DNA from: Amoebidium appalachense
Taxonomy: Eukaryota > Ichthyosporea
Assembly: GCA_963693365.1 (NCBI GenBank)
Contig: CAVNZM010000002.1
Coordinates: forward strand, 5,890,001 to 5,954,000
Length of the DNA stretch: 64,000 nucleotides
Reading direction: 5' to 3'
The notes under the pieces were generated by a model. The model did not search any database. It was not told where the DNA came from and worked only from the letters and a program-made list of their open reading frames with translations. Positions 1 through 11,470 of this stretch are shown piece by piece; the stretch's first letter is position 1; the number at the start of each line of letters is the position of its first letter. Position numbers and translations under genes: made by a program.

Positions 1-385
1 GGGGGGGGGGGGGGGGGAAGGGGAGGGGGGGGGGGGGGAGGGGGGGGGGGGGTTATCTTCGTTTGTTTTTAGGGTTGGAACTAGGCTTTGGAGGGGGTGG
101 GGTGGGGTGGGGGATAGGGGGGTGGGGGGGGGGGGGGGGGGGGGGGTGAATACTGTGTGTTAATGTGTAAGAGAGGGGAAAGAGCGAAGGAGGAAGGGAA
201 AGAGGGGAGGGGGGGGGGGGGGGGGGGGGGTACGGAGGGAGGGAGAGAGGGAGGGAGGGGGGCTGGGTGGGTGGGAGGGTGGGTGGGAGGGAGGAGGATG
301 GAAGAAGGAATGGAGGATGGGAGTGAGGGAGGAAAGGAGCAGGTAGGGAGGGAGAGTCGGGGGGCGGGGAATTTGAGAGCTCCGA
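1..385. repeat. G-rich simple sequence at window edge
   Basis: Runs of G broken by A or T fill most of this stretch, for example near 1-52, 127-146 and 210-230, followed by GGGA/GGGT minisatellite-like sequence to about 360. Reading frames here give only poly-Gly or poly-Pro/Ser. I see no gene. Confidence 0.9.
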
Positions 386-511
386 TGACAGTATGTATCA
401 ATCTGTTTGGTACATTCTGCATGACAAAACCACCAAAGAGCACCGTGCAACAGTCACTCTCAGGCCTGCAGTAAACTACCCATCCGCAAAACAAACACCA
501 CAAACCAAACA

Positions 512-642
512 CTACATGGACATACGAAAGCATGGCACTCGCATGTATTCGTCAGGAATCTTCCTGGCCACCTTGGCGGCTGTAGCCAGGAACTCTGAGA
601 ACACTTCGGGGGGAGTGTGTGCTCGTTCTTCACGAGGAACTT
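512..642 (-). CDS. Candidate C-terminal exon of an unrecognised protein
   Basis: Read from about 642 down to a TAG at 512-514, one minus frame gives a protein-like stretch with the segments PPEVFSEFLATAAKVARK and IPDEYMRVPCF. Composition is normal and free of simple repeat. An in-frame stop lies a little further upstream, so it could only be a terminal exon joined to upstream exons by splicing; several AG acceptors exist near 642-660. It may belong to the same gene as the exons at 1308-2022, but I could not find the connecting exon or a matching phase. I do not recognise the family. It could be chance. Confidence 0.2.
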
Positions 643-1307
643 GAATACACTTGCCATAAGCTTGTCAAACACATGACCTTCACACCTGCGGAGGGAGTAT
701 GATTGGAACCCGAACCAACCGAATGCGGCTACAGAATGTACGAAGGTATAATGCAGATATTTGGTGTGGCATAATCTCCCACCATTTAAAGCGTGTTGGA
801 CCAATCGGGGGCGGAAGCAGGACGCAAGCATGTTGGGGTGCCAATCTTTAGGCCTTGTAATGTGTTCAACGAGAGCTAGTTTGTGAAAGTTCGAATGGGT
901 GGACATAGGTTATATATATTGAAAAGAAAGAAAGGGGGGGAAAGGGGGAGGGGAGGGGGGAGGGGGGTATATGATGGGGGGGAGGGGGGGGGGGGGGGCT
1001 TGAAGGTTGCATTCCAACAAGATAATGTGTGGATGGCTACATATTCTTTAAATGTGGTCGGTGTGTTGTGCAACAGTGTGAATATGGAATAGTGGAGCTA
1101 TGTATCATTGGGAACGTGTCTCACATACAAGTAGTCTGAGTTGGTGGGAAAGGTATGTTTGCTTGTTTCTGTTTTGTATACTACGATAACTGGGCAGAGA
1201 ACTGTTTCCACGGGAACGGCGGGGGAAAGAGGGGGGGGAGGGGAGCGGGGGGGAGGGAAGGAATAAGTTTGTATGGGTGTGTATTGAAGGGAGAACGGGG
1301 AACATAC

Positions 1308-1728
1308 TCTGTAATGTTGCCAATGTCCCGGCCCAGCTTCTCCCTAGTGTCGAAGTCCATACTGGGGTAGTCCTTGATGAGGCCGGCCTTGATGGGGTCC
1401 ATGTCGCCTGTCTGTGTCTCCACCCCCTCATGGTCCCTGTCTGCATTTTCGTCCTGCAACCACACAACACATAAGTTTGTGCTCACTAGTGTGCAGGTCA
1501 GATGCCTGTGGTGGAGAAGTCATAGAGACTGAGCACGTGGTACCAAGGTAGGAGTGTGTTCATGGCCAAAGCTTACTGTAAATACGAAAAACAGAAAAAT
1601 GACTGGGGTGTACGCAATCACACCGTCACACCATCATCCACCCACCCACCCACCCACCCACGCAGGTGTATTCACACACACGTGCGCGCGCACACACGCA
1701 CACGCAAACGCACACGCACACACACACA

Positions 1729-1776
<48 letters not shown>

Positions 1777-2022
1777 AATGCACGCACAGTGATACAACCA
1801 CACACAGTCCTCAATGGTACCTCCCTTTCCCTATTCAGTATGCACCCCTCCCCGCCTCCCCCCCCCCCCTCCCCTCCCCCCCCCCCCCCCCCGCCCCGTT
1901 CCCCCGGGTGCACCACCTACCGCCATGTGTGCAGCTACGAACAGCTCGATCACTTCAACACTGAAGCCACCGTGGAGCAGCATATTGAAATGCTCGGGGA
2001 ATGCCTTCTTGTAGGCAAGAAG
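1308..2022 (-). CDS. Two internal exons of an unrecognised gene (partial)
   Basis: Two non-repetitive minus blocks join in phase. Exon 1921-2022 follows a possible acceptor (GGAAGCAG) and ends at a good GTAGGTGG donor; it encodes LLAYKKAFPEHFNMLLHGG and then SVEVIELFVAAHMA. Exon 1308-1453 follows a GGTTGCAG acceptor and ends at a GTATGTT donor in phase 2; it encodes an acidic segment including DMDPIKAGLIKDYPSMDFD and REKLGRDIGNIT. The intron between them holds (CA)n and poly-C. Normal composition and matched phase support a real gene, but I do not recognise the family. The 5' exons would lie above 2022 and the 3' exons below 1308. The upstream reading frame continues without a stop past 2022, so that acceptor is uncertain. 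Confidence 0.4.
1676..1896. repeat. (CA)n array plus poly-C tract within an intron
   Basis: CA dinucleotides with interspersed CG run from about 1676 to 1774, and C-rich homopolymer from about 1848 to 1896. Both lie between the two unidentified minus exons, so they are probably intronic. Confidence 0.85.
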
Positions 2023-2279
2023 CTGCTTCCACGTCAGTTGCACCAGCAAGAGGCACCCCGCTAGTCATCACCATATGCACATGAGCTGTCTGTTGTGGAA
2101 TCGCGTTTCCGCTGACCACAATTTCAATCAACCTCAAGCAAGAAGACCTTCTTAATAGGCCAGGTGCAACCTACCTAAACCCTTCTCCCCCTCCTCTCCG
2201 CCCCCCCTTCCTCCTCCTCCTCCCCGGATGGCCTAATCTTTTCTCATTGTATGATGTTTGGGAACAGGGAGAGAAAAAA

Positions 2280-2312
<33 letters not shown>

Positions 2313-2870
2313 ATTCAGGTGCACAATGTCATGACTGTGTGCACACAACAGGGGCACAATCCACACCTCACGGCAAACACATACACCTTGCGGCAAACAC
2401 ATACATGACCAAGCGCACACCTGCATACACGGCGACAAGATTACATGCCCAGCCCAGGCGTGCAGCATCGAACCAGAACACCATCTAAGTACCGCATGGG
2501 CTTAGTAAGGCAGCGAGGCACCTATCGAGAGCACCACCTCAGAGGATCAGAAGGACAAAATAGTACCCACCCGCTAGCTGACATCTGACTGCTCTTCAGA
2601 GACCCCACGGCGGTGCCTGCGCAGCTCTGTCTGCACAGCGGCTCTGGCCTCCAGCGACAACATCAGGCGGAAATGCCCTTAAGCTTCTCCCTTGCCCTTG
2701 TCCTCCACTGAGGCGTCGCTGTTGATCTTCTGTACTAAGGGCATACCATGTCAGCTATCAAGAGCACCAGGTCTGTGCACTATACTGCTTCAAAGTGGGT
2801 TGTGGGGATGGGTGCAAGGGGCAAGCTACACACAACAGGAAAATCAACCTTATTTTTCTTCTTTTTCTGT

Positions 2871-2921
<51 letters not shown>

Positions 2922-3342
2922 ACAAGACCTAGAGCGGGTGCTTCTACAGGTGATCACCGCCGTACGAAACAGTGTTGACCAACTATCCCACTCTCCTCCA
3001 TCCCAGCATATATGTATGAACTGCAACTAAACGTCAAGCAGATTACAACAACAACAACCCCCTTCCCCCCCCCCCCATCTGAATGGTATACATAGTGCCC
3101 TTGGGGTATGCTCTCTCGGCCCGATTCTCACTTCCTAATACTCTCCAGACACCCAGCTCACCCCGTACATCTGCATTCGCCCCAATCTCACCCCCTCGGC
3201 CCCTCATCCCCTCGCGTAATCCACCATAAAATATTGTGAGCGACTGGCCGAAAAATGCTCCCCCCCCCCCCCCCCCCTTCCCTCACCCTTACTAACTAGT
3301 AGGTTAAATACACACTGAACCACGGAATAAAACACGCACACA

Positions 3343-3408
<66 letters not shown>

Positions 3409-3739
3409 CACACACACACACACAAAGTTTAACAGAGACACAAACTGACAAACACACAGTCACGATGTTTACAGGAGGCAACAAGTGACTGTCCAATCTT
3501 AGGTGTGGGAGTTAAGATGTTGCTTGCCCAGATATCCCATCAGCGCCACAGCACGTGTCAGGTACATGGAGAACGGGTGTTTTGTGTATGTTAAAAGTAT
3601 CCTTTAGTAATGGCAAACCAAGGAGATTATCATAAAAATTAAATTTCCCAAACATTTTGTAAATATGTACCTGTCGAATAGATGGAAATTTAGAGCCACA
3701 TGTTTTATGGCTGGTTTGTATTCATTGTCTGCATATCAG

Positions 3740-3795
<56 letters not shown>

Positions 3796-3864
3796 ACAAA
3801 CACACACAAACGAGAGAGCGTGAGAGTGAGCGCGAGAGCGAGAGAGAGGGAGAGGAAGAGGGAA

Positions 3865-3895
<31 letters not shown>

Positions 3896-3954
3896 AGGGA
3901 GGGAGGGAGGGGGACAGAGTGAAGGAGAGAGCCTCGGAGAGAGAAGATTTCATC
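2023..3954. repeat. Low-complexity spacer with poly-G, (CA)n and poly-C/poly-A
   Basis: It includes poly-G at 2281-2309, an uninterrupted 49-nt G run at 2871-2919, poly-C near 3260-3278, (CA)n at about 3345-3423, abutting C and A runs at 3741-3794, and a G run near 3868-3894. A minus frame around 2680-2740 and a plus frame just after the 49-nt G run look weakly protein-like, but I found no supporting splice structure. No gene is called. Confidence 0.75.
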
Positions 3955-4771
3955 AGGGCCACCCATCACAGGGTCTACGACTCGTAGCACCATAAAGGTC
4001 TCGAGCTTGCCGTCGACCAGTTGCAGATATCCGACCGTCGCAACTCTCGTAGTGAAGGTGGCGAACCGTGAAGCCATGGCATCAAAGAGAGTTGCTGTGT
4101 CCTGGTGCGCGAGGCGGTCCAGCCATTTCGCGCGCATGTCGATATCCGCTACCAAGGATTCGTACGCCTCTTTGTAAGCAGCCGGCACGAAAGCTTCCAT
4201 CTTGCATTTGGCCTCCCACGTCGAAACGAGCCATTTGTGCGCGTACTTGTGTGCCTCCGTGATCATGGCGCAACCACACTCGATGTCTGGAGTATTCGCT
4301 GGGTCCTTTGCTTTCTCGCACCAGGACAGCACTTCCACGGCCTTACACATGTATAGGTTCATTACAAAGTTCTCGAAATCGACGATGGAGCACTCGGGTG
4401 CCGCCAAGCAGGTTGCGCTTACTGCAGGGGGTTCTCGATACCGTTGAGGTGCTTGAGCCCAAAGAAGTCGACCAGTTGAGCCGCCAACAAATAAGTGCTT
4501 ACACCTCCGCGCTCGTCGCTCAAGAAAGGGAGGGAGATGGTGTTGGAGGGAAGGTGCTCTGTCATTTCATGGGGTAGCGTGTATGTCCAGTTAACGACTT
4601 TCGCATTGTTGTTGTCGACTGTACACCAAACATTGTGAGCCAAAAAGCTGTAAAATTCAACCATAAAGGCCGGATTTTGTTCTTGGGCACTTCAAACGAC
4701 ATGGCTGCGAATGGGGTGCTGGCCGGTGATAACGAGTTTTGTAGCGCACAACTGAACTGTGTAAAGAGCAT
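3955..4771 (-). pseudogene. Frame-broken unknown ORF
   Basis: Read on the minus strand, three overlapping frames carry consecutive protein-like text of normal composition. Around 4771-4640 comes AMSFEVPKNKIRPLWLNF; then 4664-4419 includes AQLVDFFGLKHLNGIENP; then from about 4430 to 3960 comes a longer block with CSIVDFENFVMNLYMCKAVE, KWLVSTWEAKCKMEAFVPA and RVATVGYLQLVDGKLETF. The switches near 4650 and 4425 look like single-base indels or very short introns. The last frame runs into a G/A-rich tract after about 3960, where a GTGGCC donor is possible. Trp/Cys-rich composition and lack of long introns suggest a decaying mobile-element protein, but no motif identifies it. Confidence 0.4.
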
Positions 4772-6159
4772 GCAATTATTTGTTGAACGCGGATCTCACA
4801 ATTCACTCAAGAACCTGGTTCACATTTGTTTAGAAAAAAAGTTAACAACAAACAATTAGAGGTAAGATGCCCAAAAATTGGACAATGAGTCTAAAAAATA
4901 TAGACACCACTGTTAAAGTTATGATAAAGGTAAGTAAAATGCCCCAAAACCTGGACAGTGTCATTACCAAACGTCAATATTGATCAATATGCTTCTGTCC
5001 TTGTGCCCTGGCGAAGCGACTTGAGAGGCTAGCATGGCACACAACCAGCTTAGTCACATGCACCGAAAAGTCTGATTCATATAAAACGTTCAAACGATTT
5101 TAAGAACTTTTGCGTTTTCACATGCTGGCTACAAAGTGAGAACTTTTGGAGACTGTCCGAAGACCGAAAGAACCCGACCGACTGGCTGACGTCAGCAGAA
5201 TGCCTGCAGCTTCCATTTATGGCAGGTAAAACCCTCAAGACTGACGGGGTCTGAAATCAAGAATCTACGTGTTTTTTTTACTTTAATAGTTTTACGTCAA
5301 CGTGGAACGTGGAACACTTTTTTCCAAATACCTTCACATATTTGGAATATTAAATCCAAAAGAAAACTTTATAAGCAGCTACAGACCCAGGGCTGCACGC
5401 ATCTAGTATTCCTGTAAATTGTAATCATTGTAGAAAATTTAAAAAATTCAAGTTTGTGGGTCTGGCGAGGAAATCGTTTCCGAAATAATTACCTTGGAGA
5501 GCAAAGCAAATAGGCGTAACAAAAGACCCAGATCTAAGCACTTAATACATTTCACGTTCTTTTTTGGTACTAGTTTTATATTAAACAATTAGTTTCATAA
5601 GCCGCTCATTTTGCCTACCCCCCTTAATGAATACACACAAACTTGCACTCTCATTTTAGCATATCTGCCACCACCCACTGCCGCGCTCCAAAGCCTGATA
5701 CCATTTTACCCAATCAGAAATTTAAGTGCAGCGATTTGGCCCGGAACGCATCAGCCAGCCATGCTTTCAGTTTCAGCAGCCGACCGAGTTTATGAGGCCA
5801 CATGAGCGCACACAGATTCCCGCATCCATGTGTAGGGTAGTGTCTGGTTGGTAAAATTGATGCAAAGGTCGGCCATGCTGGCAGTCATGTGCACGAAGGC
5901 ACACCGAACACCTACATCTGTAGATGTTGATGTGCATACACACTGCTGTTAACGTTAAGTGGACGTACGCGCATGCCAGGGCAGAGAATCGTTTGTCTTT
6001 TTAAGGTACTTATACAGTTTAATAAAAAGCTCGGTATATTAGGGGTTTTGGAGGATCTCTTGGTACTCCCTCTGCGCAGAATCCGGAGCCTCATCACAAC
6101 AGACTCGAGCAGTGCCCAAAGAAGGTATACCGGTGATTGCGGCGCCGCAAGCACACACC
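4772..6159. other. Gene-poor AT-richer spacer
   Basis: Ordinary sequence with few simple repeats and no long frame of protein-like composition. It probably holds the promoter and possibly a 5' exon of the beta-helix gene at 6160, but I cannot place that exon. One CCAATCA motif occurs near 5709. Confidence 0.6.
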
Positions 6160-7608
6160 ATGTTTTCTCTCTTCCAGGCAGCCGGCCAACTGGCACTTAA
6201 CACGGTGCCCAAAGGCCAACCTCCCTGCACGCTGCAGGTGCACAATGGACCAAGTGGGCCCCCAGTGTTCTGCGCCAGCACGCTGCATGCGGCCATCACG
6301 GATGCCTACCATATGGGCATCACCCATCCGGCCATCACCATCAACGGCAACATCACCGCCACCGACCCCGAGATCCTCCTCACAGGCCCCCTCACCTTGC
6401 AGGGCCCCACGTCAGGCCCAGCACCCACTGTGCACGTGGCCACCGACACGGAGGATAGCGGGCTGCTGCGTGTGATGGGCGGCAGGGAGGACAGGCGCAG
6501 TGTGCACATACAGGGCATCAACTGGCTGGGTGTGGGGCGCTGGGGCACGCTGCTGCGCACGGCCGAGCTGGGCAATGACGACCACATCAACCAAACGACA
6601 CTGGAGAACTCTCCTGCCGTCGACCTGGCCATTGATGGTTGTCGCTTTGAAGGCTTAAAGACACTGGCAAGAGGTGGCGCTGTTGTGTTTGTGGGGAACT
6701 TGGGTGAGCTGAGCGTAAAGAACAGCGTGTTCCAGAACACAGTGGTCGAGTTCGACACCCGCTACCAGACGAGGTGGGACGGCGGCGGAGTGCTGTGGTT
6801 TGTGGAGCAGGTGGGGAACGCTGTGTTTGAGAACACGGTGTTCCGCAGCAACGAGCACCGCTACCTCCACGCAAAGGGGGGCTGTGTGCACATTATGCGA
6901 AAGGAGAGGGACATCACGTTTGCAAACTGTGAGTTCACAAACAACAGGGGTGCTAGCGGTGCGGCGCTGTACGTGGGGGCACTGATGGGGGGCACGGTGA
7001 CTGTGGAGGACAGCTGCCGGTTCACTGACAACAGCAACTCGCTGCTGCCCGAGGACATATGGGGCAACCCTTCAGGGGGTGTGTTCAGCCTGCAGTTCCT
7101 GTATGGGCCGTCAAGTACTGTGCGCATTGGGGGCACATACAACAACAACAGCTCACCGTTTGGGCGGGGGGCTGTGTTCAGCAGCAACCGGCTGGAGGGA
7201 ACGGTGCTGGACATAGCGGGCAGATTCACAAACAACTGGGCCCAGGCTGGGGGTGTGTTCAGTGTGGGCCGGTGGCTGGGCAAGGACAGCCGGCTGAAGG
7301 TGCGGGCAGGCACTGTGTCTGAAGGCTACTTCAACGGGACCATGGTGTGGGACAATAGAACAGAGGGCAGTGAGCACTGGGTATTGGCTGCACGTGCACC
7401 ACTGGACGTGTTTGTGCGCCTGGGGCCAGAGGAGCCCGGCACACCGCCCTGCCCCAAAATCAGCAAGCGGCTGGTGGTCAGCCATGCACAGGCAAAGGCG
7501 GGAATAGACAAGGCCTGTGAGATGGTCTGCACCCCCCCACCTGCTGCCCCTGAGCCCGACAGCGAGGGAATGGACAAGAGTGGGGCTAGTGAGCGCAGTC
7601 TTGCATAA
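6160..7608 (+). CDS. Right-handed beta-helix protein with Pmp-like GG(A/V)/FxxN repeats
   Basis: One open frame runs to the TAA at 7606-7608, giving 482 residues from the ATG at 6160. From about residue 135 to 390 it contains at least seven irregular coils, each with a GGAV/GGVF-type turn and then FxxN or an Asn stack. Examples are GGAVVFVGNLGELSVKNSVF, FANCEFTNN and AGRFTNNWAQAGGVF. Such Asn- and Gly-rich coils are typical of right-handed parallel beta-helices, and the motif pair matches chlamydial polymorphic membrane protein repeats. No catalytic residues are evident, so an adhesin or carbohydrate-binding surface role is inference. Bases just after the ATG form a pyrimidine tract ending TCTTCCAG at 6178, a strong 3' splice site. 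The first exon, perhaps with a signal peptide, may therefore lie upstream, with coding starting at 6179. The C-terminus is Pro/Ser-rich with no membrane anchor. Confidence 0.8.
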   Translation: MFSLFQAAGQLALNTVPKGQPPCTLQVHNGPSGPPVFCASTLHAAITDAYHMGITHPAITINGNITATDPEILLTGPLTLQGPTSGPAPTVHVATDTEDSGLLRVMGGREDRRSVHIQGINWLGVGRWGTLLRTAELGNDDHINQTTLENSPAVDLAIDGCRFEGLKTLARGGAVVFVGNLGELSVKNSVFQNTVVEFDTRYQTRWDGGGVLWFVEQVGNAVFENTVFRSNEHRYLHAKGGCVHIMRKERDITFANCEFTNNRGASGAALYVGALMGGTVTVEDSCRFTDNSNSLLPEDIWGNPSGGVFSLQFLYGPSSTVRIGGTYNNNSSPFGRGAVFSSNRLEGTVLDIAGRFTNNWAQAGGVFSVGRWLGKDSRLKVRAGTVSEGYFNGTMVWDNRTEGSEHWVLAARAPLDVFVRLGPEEPGTPPCPKISKRLVVSHAQAKAGIDKACEMVCTPPPAAPEPDSEGMDKSGASERSLA

Positions 7609-7691
7609 TATGGGCCTTTGGTGGCACTGGGTGTGGCTTAGTGAGGGTTGGAACGGACAGGGTCAGAGCGAAAGTTGCAATTGTGATATTC

Positions 7692-7697
7692 AATAAA
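7692..7697 (+). promoter_or_regulatory. Polyadenylation signal AATAAA of the beta-helix gene
   Basis: AATAAA lies 84 bases after the stop codon of the beta-helix gene, at a usual distance for a 3' UTR. Confidence 0.6.
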
Positions 7698-8475
7698 CTT
7701 GGGGGTGCATATAGATGTAGATTGTGTGAGAGGGTAGAATTCACCGATACATGGGAAGCACAACGAGCACGTGCACACTGTACACAACACCGAGTGTTAC
7801 ACAGTGCAGCACAACTGACACCCCAAATGAACATACACACACAATGCACATGAACCCCGTGGCCACTCAATCACCTCCATCACTAACATACCAGGGCCGG
7901 CGTGCGCACACCACACACACACCATAGCACTGCACACAATACACACATATTACCCACACACACATGCACACATGCACACACGCACACATGCACACGCACA
8001 CACAACACACACACGGTTACGAGATCATATGCAGATACCACAACCATCACGAATTTGTCATGCTAGTACAAGACATTGTGTTCCCCTCACTCGGAGTCCG
8101 GAGAATAAAGTAGCACCGTATGATGCTGTAGCCAAATCTAGTTATAGATTTCTATTTTTTTTAACACGTTTTTGATGTTTTTTCCTTTTTTGCATACCGT
8201 GGATGGACATATAGTGCAAATCATTTTGTACGTTTTATCAACAATATCACTCAGATTGATGTGCTGGTAGAAAAACGAATCAAAGAAAACAATGGCAACG
8301 TTATTTTTATGTATTTCAACAGAGTCCTGTGAGCGCCTGGTGCCGTTAAATCGGGCCATGGGCACAATTTCCGACAACTTGCAGGGCCCGTCCACACAGA
8401 AGATTCCATCTGCTAAAATTCTGCTGAAATTTAAAAATCCGTTTACGGGATTCATGCAGGGATATTCTTCTAGCA

Positions 8476-8508
<33 letters not shown>

Positions 8509-8942
8509 CACCCCTGTCGTCCCCGTACGTGTTAAATTTCAATTCAGGGTAGAATTCCGCACAACACCATACCGTGCATCGCTCTCCAAACAACTTAGAG
8601 CCTATCTATGTATAGCTCTACCATAACAAAAACCAACACAAGAAACGCTCCCACGACTCACATTGGTTATTGGGTTCGGGTCCGTACTTCGCCAATAGGA
8701 AGTCCTGTGCTGAACCAATCATATTAATGCCCTGTATGGACCAATCAGACTGTCGTGGCTATTATTAGTAAGCCTATCGGGATTCCCTGTTCACATCGGG
8801 AATCAGGCTGGTCTCCGGCCAAATGTGAGACCCTCCCTGCAGAAGGCGTTCATACTGTACAACATGTGAGGCCTCCGTCTTTGCTGTCTGTGTAATAAAA
8901 TGCAACCTTCACATGTGACTCCGGTCCTGTACTAAAGTTTTA
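7698..8942. other. CA-rich spacer with an unclassified ORF region
   Basis: From 7800 to 8010 there is degenerate CACACA sequence. From 8138 to 8593 both strands are open across a 27-nt C run at about 8479-8505. The minus frame includes GFLNFSRILADGIFCVDGP; the plus frame has an ATG at 8292. Neither shows a recognisable motif, and the C run would encode poly-Gly or poly-Pro. The unique sequence at 8600-8940 contains two CCAATCA motifs (8716, 8741). I call no gene. Confidence 0.5.
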
Positions 8943-9706
<764 letters not shown>

Positions 9707-10859
9707 GATCATGGTGGCGACCATCACTTCCGGCTCCAATTTTTATTCCAAATTCCATTTGTCCAATCCCCCTTTCCCCCTTTCCCCCTTTTTAAGTACC
9801 CCTCCTCAAGGCTTCCAAGCGCTGTACTAGGGTAAAATGGTAATGAGGAGATGAAAGCTCAGTCTCAGAAACAACACCAGTGCTGCTGATTAAGTGCATG
9901 TGTGCTGTGTTGTTTCCGCCAACACATGCACACAATTGTGCAGTCAGAACACTCATAACACGGGTTCATTGCACCTACACCATGTGCAAACATAGGACTT
10001 AATACTATAGGAGGTGTTGGCATGCATATTAAAATGTGCTGAATAAAGAATAAGCCCCGCCCACCTGAGCAGTCATCTTGTATCGGTCACAAAACTGTAT
10101 CCAATGAACTGATTTGATTGATGTTAACAATGTGCTCATCGAGTAAAACCCTAACGTGCACACACCTAGGCCTACAGTCATACATTGAGATCATGAATGG
10201 TTCCAGTGAGTAATTGCACACGTGCGCACACCTACAGCCACTCTTTCAAACATAAGCACTTATCGCAAATATACCCCATGCACTCATCAGATTCTTCCTC
10301 CAAATTCATCAATCCCGCACCTTCGAATCTCCCCCCCCCCCCCCCTCCCCCCCCCCCCTCCCTCCCCCAGGTCCCCCCCTCCCTCCCTCTTTTAGTTGTT
10401 GCTCCTTGTGCAGTAACCTGACCTCCCTCTGCTCTTTTCTTCCTTTGTAGCGGTGATGGGTGGATGGGTGTCGGGGAAGTTACGTGAGCTAATGTGCAGT
10501 AAGAGGGAGAGGGGGGGGGGGGGGGGGGAGGGGGGGAGGGGGGGGAGGGAAGGGATGTAAAATACGTTGCCTGAGCTCAAGGCCCATATTCACAACGGAC
10601 GAGACAATGCAGATTCGCAATGCACAACATGTTTAGTGCATGCTACATGAGAGAGAGTCCATCCTTTTGTGAGTGGGTGTATGTGTGGGTGTGTGCGTGT
10701 GTGGTGTAGGTGTGTGGGTGTGTGGGTGGTGATGGTGGTGGGGGGGGAGGGTGGGTGGGGTGGGGTGGGTTGGTGGGTGGGTGGGGGGGGGGGGGGGGGG
10801 GGGGGAGGGGGGGGGGGGGAACAGATGTGAGGTTCTCAATTGCATTTCTGTGTACACCT
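9707..10859. other. Spacer with short homopolymer runs, no gene seen
   Basis: Unique sequence interrupted by C runs near 10330-10372, G runs near 10511-10552 and 10780-10820, and a GGGT/GTGT minisatellite at 10674-10790. No frame of normal composition and no splice-linked homology was found. Confidence 0.6.
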
Positions 10860-11250
10860 AGCACAATGCGTATAAATGCATCGCTTTTTACAGTTTCACG
10901 TACACTTCACATACACAAGTCACTTTAGAAATGCATCACCATTTCCCCCTTTCACATACACACTGCACAGAAATAATTTGTTACATCACATTTTCAGTGA
11001 CCCTTTCACATACATTGCACAAAATATATCATTTTTACCTTTCATTTACACTGCCCTAGAACCACATGACCTTTTGCAGCTTAACATACACCGGACTCGG
11101 TGAACGTGAAAAAGGGTTTTCTTTTTACATAAACTGTACAAAAGTTACTTTTGTAAACACTGCACAGAAATCACTTTTGAACCTTTTTTAGACACTGCAC
11201 AGAAATCACTTTTGAACCTTTTTTTATACACTGCATAGAAATCACGTTTG
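10860..11250. repeat. Degenerate minisatellite with a CACTGCACAGAAATCACTTT core
   Basis: Units of roughly 35-45 bp share a CACTGCACAGAAATCACTTT-like core followed by TTGAACC and a T run. The three best copies are at about 11155-11250, with more diverged copies from 10870. It lies just 3' of the RCHY1-like gene. Confidence 0.65.
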
Positions 11251-11470
11251 AATTAAGCCCCTTTTACATGTCGATAACCCGTATGTCCCATACACCTTCA
11301 TTCGCACCTGCATCCAACCAAACCCCTCTCATATAATGAACTCTCCAAAGCAGCTGTTAGGGTCATGTCTTGGTGCCGTGCATTCAACTGTTACTCTGCA
11401 ATTAGCAATTAGGAAGTTATATGCTCATTCGATTAGGTCATTCGTTTGGGCCCATTTGATTGGGCGATTA

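Noticed and set aside
1554-2064. Plus ORFs across the (CA)n block
   Set aside because: Thr-His and Pro repeats; the coding signal at both ends is on the minus strand.
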